Of a DNA stretch of 64,000 nt, positions 53,055-62,146 are shown piece by piece. The stretch is from Clostridium thermobutyricum DSM 4928. GTDB lineage: Bacteria > Bacillota > Clostridia > Clostridiales > Clostridiaceae. The stretch lies in the NCBI RefSeq assembly GCF_002050515.1, contig NZ_LTAY01000015.1, forward strand, positions 1 to 64,000, written 5' to 3'. The notes under the pieces are model-generated. The model did not search any database. It saw nothing but the letters and a program-made list of their open reading frames with translations, and was not told the origin of the DNA. The position numbers and the translations under genes were made by a program. The number at the start of each line of letters is the position of its first letter. Position 1 is the first letter of the stretch.

Positions 53055-54935
53055 ATGCCTGCAATTTGGAATATAAATGGAAGCAATATAGTTTCGAATA
53101 AAAAACTTTCAAGTAAATTAACTTTTAGTGTTGGAGAAAAATTTACTGGGAAAATAACTAAAAAAGAAGGAAGTAAAGAAGTTACTATAAAATTAGCAGA
53201 TGGATGGCAATTTAAAGCAGAAATTGATGAATATATAGATTTAAGTGAAAAAACTGTTTTTAAGTTTAAAGTAGAAGATTTAAAAGATGGAAAATTAAAA
53301 TTGAAAATAATAAAAGAAAACAGTGATGGGGGTGAATCTAAAAACAAAAATAATATTTTAAACAAATTTATAAAAAGTGAGGGATTATTTAAAGAGGATT
53401 TACCACTACTTAAAGAGATGATGAAAAGAGATATTCCTTTAACTAGAGAGAATATAACTAAATTTAAAGATATTATAAATTTTAATAATGAGATAAGAGA
53501 AAATCCAGAGGAAATAGATAATTTCATAGATAAATTTTTATTTTCAAAAGAAATTAATAAAAATTCAATTGAAGGTGTAAAAATAGAAAGTTTATTAAAA
53601 GATTTTATAAATGTTTTTAAAAAATTATCTAAGGAAGATATAATGTTCTTATTAGAAAATAACATAGAATTAAACAAAGAAAATATAGAAAGCTTTAATA
53701 AGCTTTTTAAAGAAGAAAATAACATAAATAAGTTAATAGCTGATTTAAATGAAATTATAGAGAATAATGAATTAGGTGAAGAATTTAAAACAGAAATTAA
53801 TAGAGAAACGTCAAAAGATAATAAAAATTTCATTCAAAAAGGGAATTTGCTTAATAAAGAAATTGAGTTAAATAATAAAAACTTACTAGATGACTTAGAA
53901 AAAGACATAAATGAAATTACAGAAAAAAATATAAAAACAATTTTTAGTAAAAATGTTCCATTAAACAATACTTATGGAAGCAATGAAATAAAGGGGAGTA
54001 TGCTTAGTCTTTTAAAAACAATAGTTAATGGTGAAAATAAAGATATAGAAACTATAATTAAAGATATAATTAGCTCAAAAATTGAAAATGAAGAAGTAAA
54101 CAATTCAGAAATTAAATTAGATAATATTACAAAAGATGTTTTAAAAAAAGAATTTATTGAAAAAGTCATAGATAAAAATGACAACAGAAATTTTATAGAA
54201 AAAGAAATATTATCTAAAGAGAGTGTTGAAAAAACTTTATCTAAAATAATAAATAAAGAAATAAAGCTAACAGTAAAAGAATATGAAACTATTCTAAAAG
54301 GTATAATAAAAGAAGTAAATATAGAATCAGAAAAAAATATAAACAAAAAAATAGATATTAATGAAAAGATATTTGAAAATTCAGCTTTAAAAGGAAAAGA
54401 AATAGAAAAGAATATTAAATTAAAGCTAAATAATATTAAAGGAATAATTAGTTTAGTAAAAAATGAAGATGGAGAAGCTAAATTAAATGATAAGATAATT
54501 CAATTTATAAGAGAGAATTCATCTGACTTCAAACTTTTTAATTCAATAAGTAAGGAATATTATTATTTAGATATTCCTGTGAATATTAGTGAAAAAGAAT
54601 ATCCTTGTAAGCTTATAATAAAAGATAATAGAAAAGATGATAAAAAAATAGATAAAAATAGTTTTAAAGTTGTAGTTAGCATAAAAACTAATAATATAGG
54701 AGTAATAGATAGTTATATACATTTAAATAATAGAACTCTAAATATCTTATTAAAATGTAATGATGATTTTGTTATAGTATTAGAAAAAGGAATAGAAAAT
54801 TTAAAGAAATCTTTAGAAAGTATGAGTTTTGATATAAAGATATCTGTAGAGAATAAAGTAGAAGAAGTAACAATATCAAATTGTAGAAATTTCTTTTCTG
54901 ATAAAGAACATAATTTCTTAGATAGAATAGTTTAA
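53055..54935 (+). CDS. Lys/Glu/Asn-rich protein with FliK-like C-terminal domain
   Basis: Protein of 626 residues. Residues 20-95 look like a small beta domain (FTGKITKKEGSKEVTIKLAD). The middle 350 residues are very rich in Lys, Glu, Asn and Ile, probably helical or disordered. The C-terminal 110 residues, including NNIGVIDSYIHLNNRTLNIL and a final LESMSFDIKISV, resemble the hook-length control (FliK) C-terminal domain. The next gene encodes an FlhB C-terminal-like protein, the natural partner of FliK, which supports the call. No signal peptide. A flagellar role is doubtful because C. perfringens is non-flagellated. Confidence 0.6.
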   Translation: MPAIWNINGSNIVSNKKLSSKLTFSVGEKFTGKITKKEGSKEVTIKLADGWQFKAEIDEYIDLSEKTVFKFKVEDLKDGKLKLKIIKENSDGGESKNKNNILNKFIKSEGLFKEDLPLLKEMMKRDIPLTRENITKFKDIINFNNEIRENPEEIDNFIDKFLFSKEINKNSIEGVKIESLLKDFINVFKKLSKEDIMFLLENNIELNKENIESFNKLFKEENNINKLIADLNEIIENNELGEEFKTEINRETSKDNKNFIQKGNLLNKEIELNNKNLLDDLEKDINEITEKNIKTIFSKNVPLNNTYGSNEIKGSMLSLLKTIVNGENKDIETIIKDIISSKIENEEVNNSEIKLDNITKDVLKKEFIEKVIDKNDNRNFIEKEILSKESVEKTLSKIINKEIKLTVKEYETILKGIIKEVNIESEKNINKKIDINEKIFENSALKGKEIEKNIKLKLNNIKGIISLVKNEDGEAKLNDKIIQFIRENSSDFKLFNSISKEYYYLDIPVNISEKEYPCKLIIKDNRKDDKKIDKNSFKVVVSIKTNNIGVIDSYIHLNNRTLNILLKCNDDFVIVLEKGIENLKKSLESMSFDIKISVENKVEEVTISNCRNFFSDKEHNFLDRIV

Positions 54936-55027
54936 GTAAAAACAATACTATTATTATAGAATATTGCCTTATAGCATTATGAGAATATATAATAAAATTA
55001 GGTATAAAGAATTTTGGGGGAGAATTT

Positions 55028-55291
55028 ATGCAGCAGAGAAGAAAGGCAGCAGCGTTAAAATATGAAGAAAATAATGGTGCACCTATTGTTACAGCAGCTG
55101 GAATGGGGCATATAGCAGAAAAAATAATTAAAAAAGCAGATGAAAATGAAGTTCCAATAGTTTATAACAAGGAATTAACAGATTTATTATGTAATTTAGA
55201 TATAGGAGATAGTATTCCAACAGAACTATATGAAGCAGTAGCCCATGTAATTGCATATGTAACAGATTTAGATAAAAAAATAGAAAGGTGA
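55028..55291 (+). CDS. FlhB C-terminal-domain-like protein (YlqH-like)
   Basis: Protein of 87 residues that matches only the cytoplasmic tail of FlhB/EscU-type export gates, beginning just after the place where NPTH autocleavage occurs (RRKAAALKYEENNGAPIVTA, then DENEVPIVYNKELTDLL and the final LYEAVAHVIAYV). The membrane part of FlhB and the NPTH motif itself are absent. Bacillus subtilis has a similar stand-alone protein, YlqH, next to another FliK-like protein. GGGGGAG precedes the ATG. The metallophosphoesterase gene starts 7 bases later. Confidence 0.85.
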   Translation: MQQRRKAAALKYEENNGAPIVTAAGMGHIAEKIIKKADENEVPIVYNKELTDLLCNLDIGDSIPTELYEAVAHVIAYVTDLDKKIER

Positions 55292-55298
55292 TTAAAAT

Positions 55299-55982
55299 AT
55301 GGCATTATATGCAATATCAGATTTGCATTTATCTTTAAATACAGATAAACCAATGGATATATTTGGAGAGAATTGGACGGCACATGACCAAAAGATAAAA
55401 GAAAACTGGTTACAAAAAATAAAAGATGAAGATACAGTTTTAATAGCAGGGGATATATCTTGGGCTATGAAATGGGAAGAAAGTGAAGCAGATTTAAAGT
55501 GGATAGATAGTTTACCAGGAAATAAGATAATATCAAAAGGAAATCATGATTATTGGTGGGCGAGTATTACAAAATTAAATAATCTATTTAAAAGAACTAA
55601 ATTTCTTCAAAATAATTTTTATGTATATGAAGATTATGCTATTTGTGGAACAAGAGGATGGACAGCACCAAATGAAAAATATACAGAACATGATGAAAAA
55701 ATATATAAAAGAGAATGTATAAGACTTAAATTATCACTAGATGCAGCAAAAAAAGAAGGATATGAAAAATTTATAGTTATGATTCATTATCCTGCAACTA
55801 ATGAAAGATTTGAAGATTCGGAATTTACTAAGATATTTAAAGAGTATGGAGTAGAAAAGGTAATATACGGACATATACATGGATACGGACTTAAAAATAT
55901 TTTAAATGGCGAGAGAGATGGAATTGAATATATAATGACATCATCAGATTATTTAGAATTTGATCCTATAAAAATACTATAA
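55299..55982 (+). CDS. Calcineurin-like metallophosphoesterase
   Basis: Cytoplasmic dimetal phosphoesterase of 227 residues. The five metal motifs are visible in order: SDLHLS at the N-terminus, AGDISWAM near 50, KGNHDYWW near 80, IHYPATNERF near 165 and YGHIHGYG near 190. The length fits a single-domain enzyme. It is likely co-transcribed with the FlhB-like gene 7 bases upstream and ends in a bidirectional terminator. The natural substrate is unknown. Confidence 0.9.
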   Translation: MALYAISDLHLSLNTDKPMDIFGENWTAHDQKIKENWLQKIKDEDTVLIAGDISWAMKWEESEADLKWIDSLPGNKIISKGNHDYWWASITKLNNLFKRTKFLQNNFYVYEDYAICGTRGWTAPNEKYTEHDEKIYKRECIRLKLSLDAAKKEGYEKFIVMIHYPATNERFEDSEFTKIFKEYGVEKVIYGHIHGYGLKNILNGERDGIEYIMTSSDYLEFDPIKIL

Positions 55983-56020
55983 AAAGTGCCTAAGAAAATA
56001 ATATTTCTTAGGCACTTTTT
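55981..56020. terminator. Bidirectional terminator
   Basis: AAAAAGTGCCTAAGAAA and TTTCTTAGGCACTTTTT form a perfect 17-bp stem around ATAATA, between the converging phosphoesterase and chemoreceptor genes. Confidence 0.9.
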
Positions 56021-56027
56021 ATTGAAT

Positions 56028-57005
56028 TTAATTATATTTATTAGCCATAGATTTTATTTTAGATATTGTAGAATTTAAATTATTAACAGAAGTAGCTTGT
56101 ACATCCATAGTAGATGCTATTTCTTCAGTTAAAGATGTGTTTTCTTGTGATATGGCATTTGCTTTTTCAACAGAATTAAATACTTCATTTGTTTTTTCAG
56201 AAGCTGTCACAAGATTTTTAATACATTCATCTATTTCTGTTGTAGCAGAACTTATAGATGTTTTTATATCAGAAAAATTTTGTTTTGCTACTACTATTGT
56301 GTTATGTTGAGTTTCAACAGCTTTATTACCTGTATTCATAGCAACAGAAGCTTTTAAAATATCACCTTTTATTTCTTCAAGTATAGCAGTAATGCTTTGG
56401 ACAGCCTGTTTAGAATTTTCGGCAAGCTTTCTAACTTCACCAGCAACTACTGAAAAACCTTTTCCTGCTTCACCTGCTCTAGCAGCTTCAATAGCAGCAT
56501 TAAGTGATAAAAGGTTAGTTTGACTTGCAATTTGGCTTATAGAATCAGTTATTGAGTTAACGGATTCTAATTTATCAACTAGTGCATCAACTGTACAACT
56601 AGAAACTGAAAATGCCTCTTCTAAATCATTTAAAGAATTATCTAATTCATTTATTGAGTTTAATCCGTCAGTTGCAAGTTTATCTGTATCTAATGCTTTT
56701 GCATGTGCATTAGACACATTAAAAGCTAATCCTTCCATTGATGTCTTAAAATTATTTAAAATTGTTGCAGCGTTTTCTATTTCATTACTTTGAGAAACAC
56801 TAGAATTACTTAAATTAGATAAAGATGAGTTTATATCATTAAAAGAAGACGATATATTATCGGCATATGAATTTAAATTTTTTAACTCTTTAAGCATATC
56901 AGGTGGAACAGTATGCTTTTCAACAATTGTTTCTATAGTTTTTACTTCATTATTATTATCCGAAACTTTAGATGAATCGCGTGATTTTCTATTAAACAAT
57001 CCCAT
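56028..57005 (-). CDS. Soluble methyl-accepting chemotaxis-like protein
   Basis: Protein of about 325 residues with no membrane segment or signal peptide. After a short polar N-terminus (about 1-45) it is a long antiparallel coiled coil. The conserved signalling tip [20 protein letters not shown], followed by [21 protein letters not shown], is intact near residues 175-215. GGAGGG before the ATG at 57005 on the minus strand sets the start. It is an orphan receptor: no che genes are near it. A role with type IV pili or another output is possible. Confidence 0.88.
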   Translation of the reverse strand: MGLFNRKSRDSSKVSDNNNEVKTIETIVEKHTVPPDMLKELKNLNSYADNISSSFNDINSSLSNLSNSSVSQSNEIENAATILNNFKTSMEGLAFNVSNAHAKALDTDKLATDGLNSINELDNSLNDLEEAFSVSSCTVDALVDKLESVNSITDSISQIASQTNLLSLNAAIEAARAGEAGKGFSVVAGEVRKLAENSKQAVQSITAILEEIKGDILKASVAMNTGNKAVETQHNTIVVAKQNFSDIKTSISSATTEIDECIKNLVTASEKTNEVFNSVEKANAISQENTSLTEEIASTMDVQATSVNNLNSTISKIKSMANKYN

Positions 57006-57036
57006 AAAAACCCTCCTAAATAAATAGTATAAAATA

Positions 57037-57042
57037 ATTATA
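57037..57042 (-). promoter_or_regulatory. Extended -10 promoter of the chemoreceptor gene
   Basis: On the minus strand TGA-TATAAT, with the hexamer complementary to 57037-57042, lies 32 bases before the start codon. No clear -35. Confidence 0.45.
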
Positions 57043-57106
57043 TCACACAATTTGTAATTTTATCCAAATATTACGTAAAATATTTAGAAATATAGTTTAA
57101 ATAATT

Positions 57107-57781
57107 TTAATCTAAAGTTTTAAGACTATATTTAGCTGTACGTGCCATTTCTTTTATTTTAGACGAAGCATTTATACTAGTAATAACTTGAGAAAACCAT
57201 AAAATAGCATTTTTGTTATCATTTAATCTTCTGTATAAATCTCCTATTAAGTATGTTAATCCATCTCTTTGTAGACCAAAGATAGGAAAAGGATCATTAT
57301 AAAAGGCATCTAAAAAGCAAGTAAGTGATTTTTCTAGAAAGAAGCTCTCTAAATTTGAATCTTCTTTTAATCTATACATCCAAGCTAGTTTTAAAGTTAT
57401 TATTGCTGAAATAGTAGCTCTTTTATTTATTATATTAGAAGTTATTAAGGCTAATTTATATCTTTCTATAGCATTATCAACATTTAAAATTTCAGGATAA
57501 TTTTTTTTAGACCATTTTGGGCTTATTTTTTCTAATATTTGATTTTTTTGAAAATCTCTTAATTTAAAAAATTCACTTTTTAAAGAACTATAACCACAAG
57601 AATTACAAATCCATACATCATAAAAGTAAGGATTAATTGCTTTATATCTTATAAAAAAATCAGAGTCTTTAGAAATAATTCTAGGACTTTTAACTTTAAC
57701 AGCTTTTTGATAAAAGGTAGAATTACATACAGGGCATATTATTTTTTTATCAAATAGATCTTTAATATAATTTTCATCCAT
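57107..57781 (-). CDS. DUF2225-family zinc-ribbon/TPR-like protein
   Basis: Protein of about 224 residues. The N-terminal zinc ribbon has the pairs CPVCNSTF (near residue 15) and CNSCGYSS (near 55). The remainder is helical and TPR-like, with LKLAWMYRLKEDSNLESFFL near the middle and YLIGDLYRRLNDNKNAILWF toward the end. This combination matches the DUF2225 family common in clostridia, whose function is not known to me. The start at 57781 follows AGAGG on the minus strand; the frame is open to 57796. It is divergent from the RelQ-like gene. Confidence 0.8.
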   Translation of the reverse strand: MDENYIKDLFDKKIICPVCNSTFYQKAVKVKSPRIISKDSDFFIRYKAINPYFYDVWICNSCGYSSLKSEFFKLRDFQKNQILEKISPKWSKKNYPEILNVDNAIERYKLALITSNIINKRATISAIITLKLAWMYRLKEDSNLESFFLEKSLTCFLDAFYNDPFPIFGLQRDGLTYLIGDLYRRLNDNKNAILWFSQVITSINASSKIKEMARTAKYSLKTLD

Positions 57782-57881
57782 AAAAGTACCTCTCAAAAAT
57801 AGTAATATTAAACATATTATACCATAATATATATACTACTTTTATATATAAAAAATTTATACATAGTAAGGGATTTTTTGA

Positions 57882-57887
57882 TATAAT
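57882..57887 (+). promoter_or_regulatory. Extended -10 promoter of the (p)ppGpp synthetase gene
   Basis: TGA-TATAAT with the hexamer at 57882-57887, 28 bases before the ATG at 57916; no clear -35. Confidence 0.5.
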
Positions 57888-57915
57888 AATATAAGAAAAT
57901 TGGTAGGTGGTTAAG

Positions 57916-58707
57916 ATGGCTATAATTAATTGGAAAGGTTTTTTAGTACCTTATGAACAAGCAGTAGATGAGCTAAAAGTCAAACTAAGAAGTATAAGAA
58001 AAGAATATAGAAAAAGAAATGAATATTCACCAATAGAATTTGTAACAGGTAGAGTTAAAGAAACATCAAGTATATTAGAAAAAGCAAATAAGTTTGGTAT
58101 TCCTGTTGAGAGAATAAAGTTTGAAATGGAAGATATAGCAGGAATAAGAGTTATGTGTCAATTTGTTGATGATATTGATAAAGTTGTAGAGCTTTTAAGG
58201 GCAAGAAAAGATATGACAATTCTTTATGAAAAGGATTATGTTAGAAATGTAAAAGAAAGTGGATATAGAAGTTATCATATGATAATAAAATATCCAGTAA
58301 ATCTTGTTGAGGGGCAAGTTGAAATATTAGCAGAATTTCAAATAAGAACACTTGCAATGAACTTTTGGGCAACTATAGAACATTCATTAAATTATAAATA
58401 TAAACAACAAATACCACTAGAATTAAAGCAAAAATTAAAAACAGCAGCAGATGCAGCATTTATATTAGATGAAGAAATGTTAGAAATAAAAGATGAAATA
58501 AAAGATGCACAAAAACTATTTGAAGTTAAATCAGGAATTATATCAAACATAATGAATAGTATATTAACTTTAATATCTTTAGGTAAAATTCCTGAAGCAA
58601 GTAGATATGAGAAATCTTTAAATAAGCTTATTGATGATGGAGATGTTTGGGAGTTAAATAATCTTTTATCTTCAATAAAAAAAGAAATAGATAAATATAA
58701 AGACTAA
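57916..58707 (+). CDS. relQ: Small alarmone (p)ppGpp synthetase, RelQ type
   Basis: Stand-alone synthetase of about 263 residues making (p)ppGpp from ATP and GDP/GTP. EDIAGIRVMCQFVDDIDKVV, ESGYRSYHMIIKYPV and ILAEFQIRTLAMNFWATIEH carry the catalytic and nucleotide-binding residues of the RelA_SpoT synthetase domain. No hydrolase (HD), TGS or ACT domains are present. The C-terminal helices fit the RelQ/YjbM tetramer class. The frame is open from GTG 57907; TAGGTGG sets the ATG at 57916. It is probably transcribed alone. Confidence 0.9.
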   Translation: MAIINWKGFLVPYEQAVDELKVKLRSIRKEYRKRNEYSPIEFVTGRVKETSSILEKANKFGIPVERIKFEMEDIAGIRVMCQFVDDIDKVVELLRARKDMTILYEKDYVRNVKESGYRSYHMIIKYPVNLVEGQVEILAEFQIRTLAMNFWATIEHSLNYKYKQQIPLELKQKLKTAADAAFILDEEMLEIKDEIKDAQKLFEVKSGIISNIMNSILTLISLGKIPEASRYEKSLNKLIDDGDVWELNNLLSSIKKEIDKYKD

Positions 58708-58710
58708 TAT

Positions 58711-58800
58711 AGGTCCTTAAGTAGATAGTATAAAATTAAGTGAGAAGAGAAAAATAAAATCACTTAATATAAAAATCTAGCTATTTAAGGGCTTATTTTT
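58711..58800 (+). terminator. Branched stem-loop terminator
   Basis: AGGTCCTTAAGTAG at 58711-58724 pairs with CTATTTAAGGGCTT at 58781-58794 with wobbles, enclosing a second stem (ATTAAGTGA with TCACTTAAT), then ATTTTTT. The nested form is unusual for a simple terminator. Confidence 0.6.
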
Positions 58801-58821
58801 TAAGGAAATTTATTTGTAAAC

Positions 58822-58850
58822 TTGAGTAAAATAGTAAGAAATGATATAAT
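58822..58850 (+). promoter_or_regulatory. Promoter of the repeat-protein/AAA/VWA operon
   Basis: -35 TTGAGT at 58822-58827 and an extended -10 TGA-TATAAT with the hexamer at 58845-58850, spaced 17 bases. The leader is about 55 bases. Confidence 0.75.
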
Positions 58851-58910
58851 TTAAGAAATTAAATTATATAATAATTATTATTTATTAATATTTTTAAAGG
58901 TGGAATAATT

Positions 58911-59630
58911 ATGAGTTTAGATATGAATAAGGAAATAACTAGGGAAGATTTAAGTAAAAATGGATTATTAATAAAGGATATAAAAGAAAAAACAGAAGAA
59001 CTTCAAATAATAGCTGTTAAAAATAATCCACTTTCAGTTGAATATATTGAAAATTTATCTGAGGAAGCTGGGATATTAGCAGTTACAGCACTTTGGAATT
59101 CTTTAAAATATATAAAAAATCCAACAGAAAAAATAATAAAAAGAGCTTTAGAAGTAAAAGGTTGGGCTATACAATATGTAGAAAATCCAACTTATGAAAT
59201 GAAAATTTTAGCTATAGAAAGTGATTTTGATTCTATAAGATATATTGAAAATCCTGAAGAAGAATTACAAAAGAAAGCCATAGAAAAATATTGGGGAGCT
59301 ATAAAATATATAAAAAATCCAACATTAGAAAGTAAACTTTTAGCTATAACAAAAAGTGAAGAAGCTATAAATTTTATGAGTAATTATAGTTATGATGAGA
59401 TAAAAGATTTTTTAAGTGCTAATATTAATGTTTTTAAATATGTATATGATTCTGTTGATATAGATATAGTTTTAGAAGTTTTAAAAGAAAAATTTGAAGA
59501 TGGAACTATGACATATGAATATATGAAAAGTTATATAGATTTAGAAATGTTAGAAATGGATAAGCTAGAATTTGTTAAGACTTATGGTGATAGAAAGTCA
59601 AAGAAATTTATAGTAGATTGTGTTTTATAG
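58911..59630 (+). CDS. Protein with six tandem 22-residue helical repeats
   Basis: Protein of 239 residues of no named function. Residues 35-166 consist of six consecutive 22-residue units with the pattern A(I/V)xxxxxx(I/L)xYIxNPTxExxxx, for example ALEVKGWAIQYVENPTYEMK and AIEKYWGAIKYIKNPTLESK. The fixed length and the NP turn predict a right-handed helical-hairpin solenoid. The C-terminal 70 residues are acidic and helical. No signal peptide. It starts an operon with an AAA+ ATPase 23 bases downstream, so it may be a substrate adaptor for that ATPase. Confidence 0.8.
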   Translation: MSLDMNKEITREDLSKNGLLIKDIKEKTEELQIIAVKNNPLSVEYIENLSEEAGILAVTALWNSLKYIKNPTEKIIKRALEVKGWAIQYVENPTYEMKILAIESDFDSIRYIENPEEELQKKAIEKYWGAIKYIKNPTLESKLLAITKSEEAINFMSNYSYDEIKDFLSANINVFKYVYDSVDIDIVLEVLKEKFEDGTMTYEYMKSYIDLEMLEMDKLEFVKTYGDRKSKKFIVDCVL

Positions 59631-59653
59631 AAAGTTAGGAAGAGGTTAAAAAA

Positions 59654-60733
59654 ATGAAATATTCAGATATAAAAAATGCGGTTAAACTTGTTGTAAGTGT
59701 AGGAGATGTTCCTATTATTGTAGGAGAAAGTGGAATAGGAAAAACAGCGCTTGTTAGAGATTTAAGTAGAGAAATGAATGCTAAACTTATTACTATAGAT
59801 GCAAACCTTCTAAAAGAAGGAGAAATTGGTGGACTACCAACAGTAGAAAAAGGAAAAACTATATATGCAACTCATAATAAACTTTCTTTAGCAGCAGAAG
59901 AAGAAAGAAAAGGTAATAAAGTATTAATTTTTATAGATGAACTTAATAGATGTGATCATGCAGTTCAACAAGAGCTTATGAATATAATTTTAAACAGAGA
60001 AATAAATGGTTTTGAAATTGGAGATAAAATAAAAATAGTTGCAGCAGTAAATCCATTTAGTAATGATGGTTATGGTGGAGATGGATATGATGTTGTAGAA
60101 ATGGATTTAGCGCAAAAGGATAGATTTGTTTGGCTTGATATGGAAGCAGATGTTAAAGAATGGATAAAATGGGGAATGAAAAATAATAATATTGAAGATA
60201 TAGTTATTCAATTTATTTCAACTTTCCCAGAGTATTTAAATAGTAAAAATGTCAAGGGAGATATAAAACCAAGTCCAAGAAGCTTTGAAAGAGTTTCTAA
60301 AGCTTATAGAGCTTATAGAGAAAATGCAGACCTTTATACAGAAGAAGTATTTATGAATATAGTAAAAGGAAATGTTGGAACTGAAATTGCATTAGATTTT
60401 ATGAGTTTTATAAAAGAAAATAAAAAACCAATGATAAATGTTTCTGATATATTTGCTTATGAAGTTTTAAATGGAGAAATAGTAGATAGAATAAAGGGAG
60501 AAACTAATTCTAGACTTTATATATTAATTAAAAAAGTAATTACTTTCTTAGAAGATGATAAAAACAGAAAAGAAAAATTAAAAATATTTGGTAAGCTTTT
60601 AGAACTTTATCCAAGAGACTTAAGACTAGGAATAATGAAAGAAATAAAAAGAGAATCTAAAAATGGAATATATGAAGAATTATTAGATACTGACGAATTT
60701 TTAAATGCTTTCTTCTCAATTTATGATTTCTAA
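59654..60733 (+). CDS. MoxR-type AAA+ ATPase
   Basis: AAA+ ATPase of 359 residues. Walker A is VGESGIGKT at residues 23-31, Walker B is VLIFIDELNR at 90-99, sensor 1 is VAAVNPF near 133-139 and AQKDRFVWLDME near residue 155 holds the arginine-finger-type residue. The C-terminal 150 residues form the lid plus an extra helical part. MoxR proteins usually work as chaperones for a VWA-domain partner, which is encoded 15 bases downstream. Confidence 0.92.
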   Translation: MKYSDIKNAVKLVVSVGDVPIIVGESGIGKTALVRDLSREMNAKLITIDANLLKEGEIGGLPTVEKGKTIYATHNKLSLAAEEERKGNKVLIFIDELNRCDHAVQQELMNIILNREINGFEIGDKIKIVAAVNPFSNDGYGGDGYDVVEMDLAQKDRFVWLDMEADVKEWIKWGMKNNNIEDIVIQFISTFPEYLNSKNVKGDIKPSPRSFERVSKAYRAYRENADLYTEEVFMNIVKGNVGTEIALDFMSFIKENKKPMINVSDIFAYEVLNGEIVDRIKGETNSRLYILIKKVITFLEDDKNRKEKLKIFGKLLELYPRDLRLGIMKEIKRESKNGIYEELLDTDEFLNAFFSIYDF

Positions 60734-60748
60734 TAAGAGGTGATAATT

Positions 60749-62092
60749 ATGAGTTTTGACGAAAAAAGAGAGGATTTATATCATAAAGCCTTAATACTTG
60801 AAGAGAAAAAAGGAGAAGATTCTTCTTTCAATAAAGAGTTTTTTGATCTTGTATCAGATGTAGTAATTTATTTAATGAAAGGTGAAAATTCTTTTTTTGG
60901 AAGCTTTATGCTTAAAATAAAAAGAAAATTAAGTTTTTCATTAACTTATCCTTTAGGAACAATTCCTTTTAAAGGAGAATATGTGATGTATTTTAATCCA
61001 GTTTTATTTCTTCAATGTACTAAAAAAGAAATGGGAGCTTTATTTAAGCATGAAATTTATCATATAATGTTTTCTCATTATGAAAGAGAAAAAGAGTTAA
61101 GAAATTCTTTTTCAAAGGAAGCAGTAAATGTTGCTTTAGATGTTGCTATAAATCAATTTATAAAAGATTTACCAATGGATGCAATGAGATTAGATAGAGC
61201 AGAAAAAGAGTATAATGTAGAATTAAAAGAAGATATGCCAGTTGAGTATTATGCAAAAGAAATTGATAAAAAAATAAGAAAAAGAGAAAAAAAAGAAAAG
61301 AAAGATGTTAGAAGTGATGAGGCTAAAAGAAGCTTTGATATAAATACTGCTCATGATGTATGGGAAAGTTTAGATATAAGTAGTGAATTATCTGAAAGTA
61401 TAAAAGATAAAACTTTAAATGGAATAGAAAGTGAACAGGCTCCTGAAAGTATAAAAGAGCTTATTAAAAATAGAGGAGAAGCAGAAGTTCCATGGCAAAG
61501 TGTATTAAAAAAACTTATTCCATCTATAGAAAAAGGATATAAAAAAACTATTACTAGAAGAGATAGAAGACAAAGTGAAAGATTAGATCTTAGAGGAAGA
61601 TTGAGAGATAGAATTCCAGAAATAATAGTTGCAATTGATATAAGTGGTAGTATTTCAAAAGATGAGTTTAGAAAAATATTAGTAGAAGTTATGAATATAG
61701 CTGATACTAGAAGAGCTAAAGTAAAAATAATAGAATGTGATAATAAAATTAGAAGAGTTTATGATATAAAATCAATAAATGAAATAAAAGATAGATATGA
61801 TTCTTTAGGTTCAACAGCTTTTTCACCTGTTTTTGAATATATAGCCGAAAATAAACTTTTTAATAGACCAATTATTTATTTTACAGATGGAGTAGGAGAA
61901 AAAAGTCTTAGCGTAAAAGTAAATAAAAAAAATATAATTTGGGTTCTTACAGGAGAAGATGAGCTATCTTTAGAAGATGGACCATATGTTATAAAGAAGC
62001 TTAGTTATGAGAAAAAAGAAAAAATTGATGGTGCAGAAGGAATTAGAATGTATAAAGAAGTGATGCAAGATAGAAATAGTACTTGTTTATAA
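60749..62092 (+). CDS. DUF2201-like metallopeptidase-VWA protein
   Basis: Protein of about 447 residues. The N-terminal part has HEIYH at residues 101-105 in a helix (MGALFKHEIYHIMFSHYERE), a zincin-type HExxH motif with a further conserved His at 110. A charged linker (about 170-270) leads to a C-terminal von Willebrand A domain with a complete MIDAS: DISGS (Asp297), a Thr in GSTAFSP near 354 and FTDGVG near 371. This matches the DUF2201-VWA family found beside MoxR ATPases. The frame is open from GTG 60740; GAGGTG sets the ATG at 60749. Proteolytic activity is inferred only. Confidence 0.85.
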   Translation: MSFDEKREDLYHKALILEEKKGEDSSFNKEFFDLVSDVVIYLMKGENSFFGSFMLKIKRKLSFSLTYPLGTIPFKGEYVMYFNPVLFLQCTKKEMGALFKHEIYHIMFSHYEREKELRNSFSKEAVNVALDVAINQFIKDLPMDAMRLDRAEKEYNVELKEDMPVEYYAKEIDKKIRKREKKEKKDVRSDEAKRSFDINTAHDVWESLDISSELSESIKDKTLNGIESEQAPESIKELIKNRGEAEVPWQSVLKKLIPSIEKGYKKTITRRDRRQSERLDLRGRLRDRIPEIIVAIDISGSISKDEFRKILVEVMNIADTRRAKVKIIECDNKIRRVYDIKSINEIKDRYDSLGSTAFSPVFEYIAENKLFNRPIIYFTDGVGEKSLSVKVNKKNIIWVLTGEDELSLEDGPYVIKKLSYEKKEKIDGAEGIRMYKEVMQDRNSTCL

Positions 62093-62146
62093 AATATAGA
62101 TAAAATGTTACGAATATGTTACAATTACTCCGTGAGGGGGATTTTT

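Noticed and set aside
53021..53833. 270-residue minus-strand ORF opposite the FliK-like gene
   Set aside because: Lys/Glu-rich codons read on the other strand give Leu/Phe/Ser-rich frames; there is no start signal.
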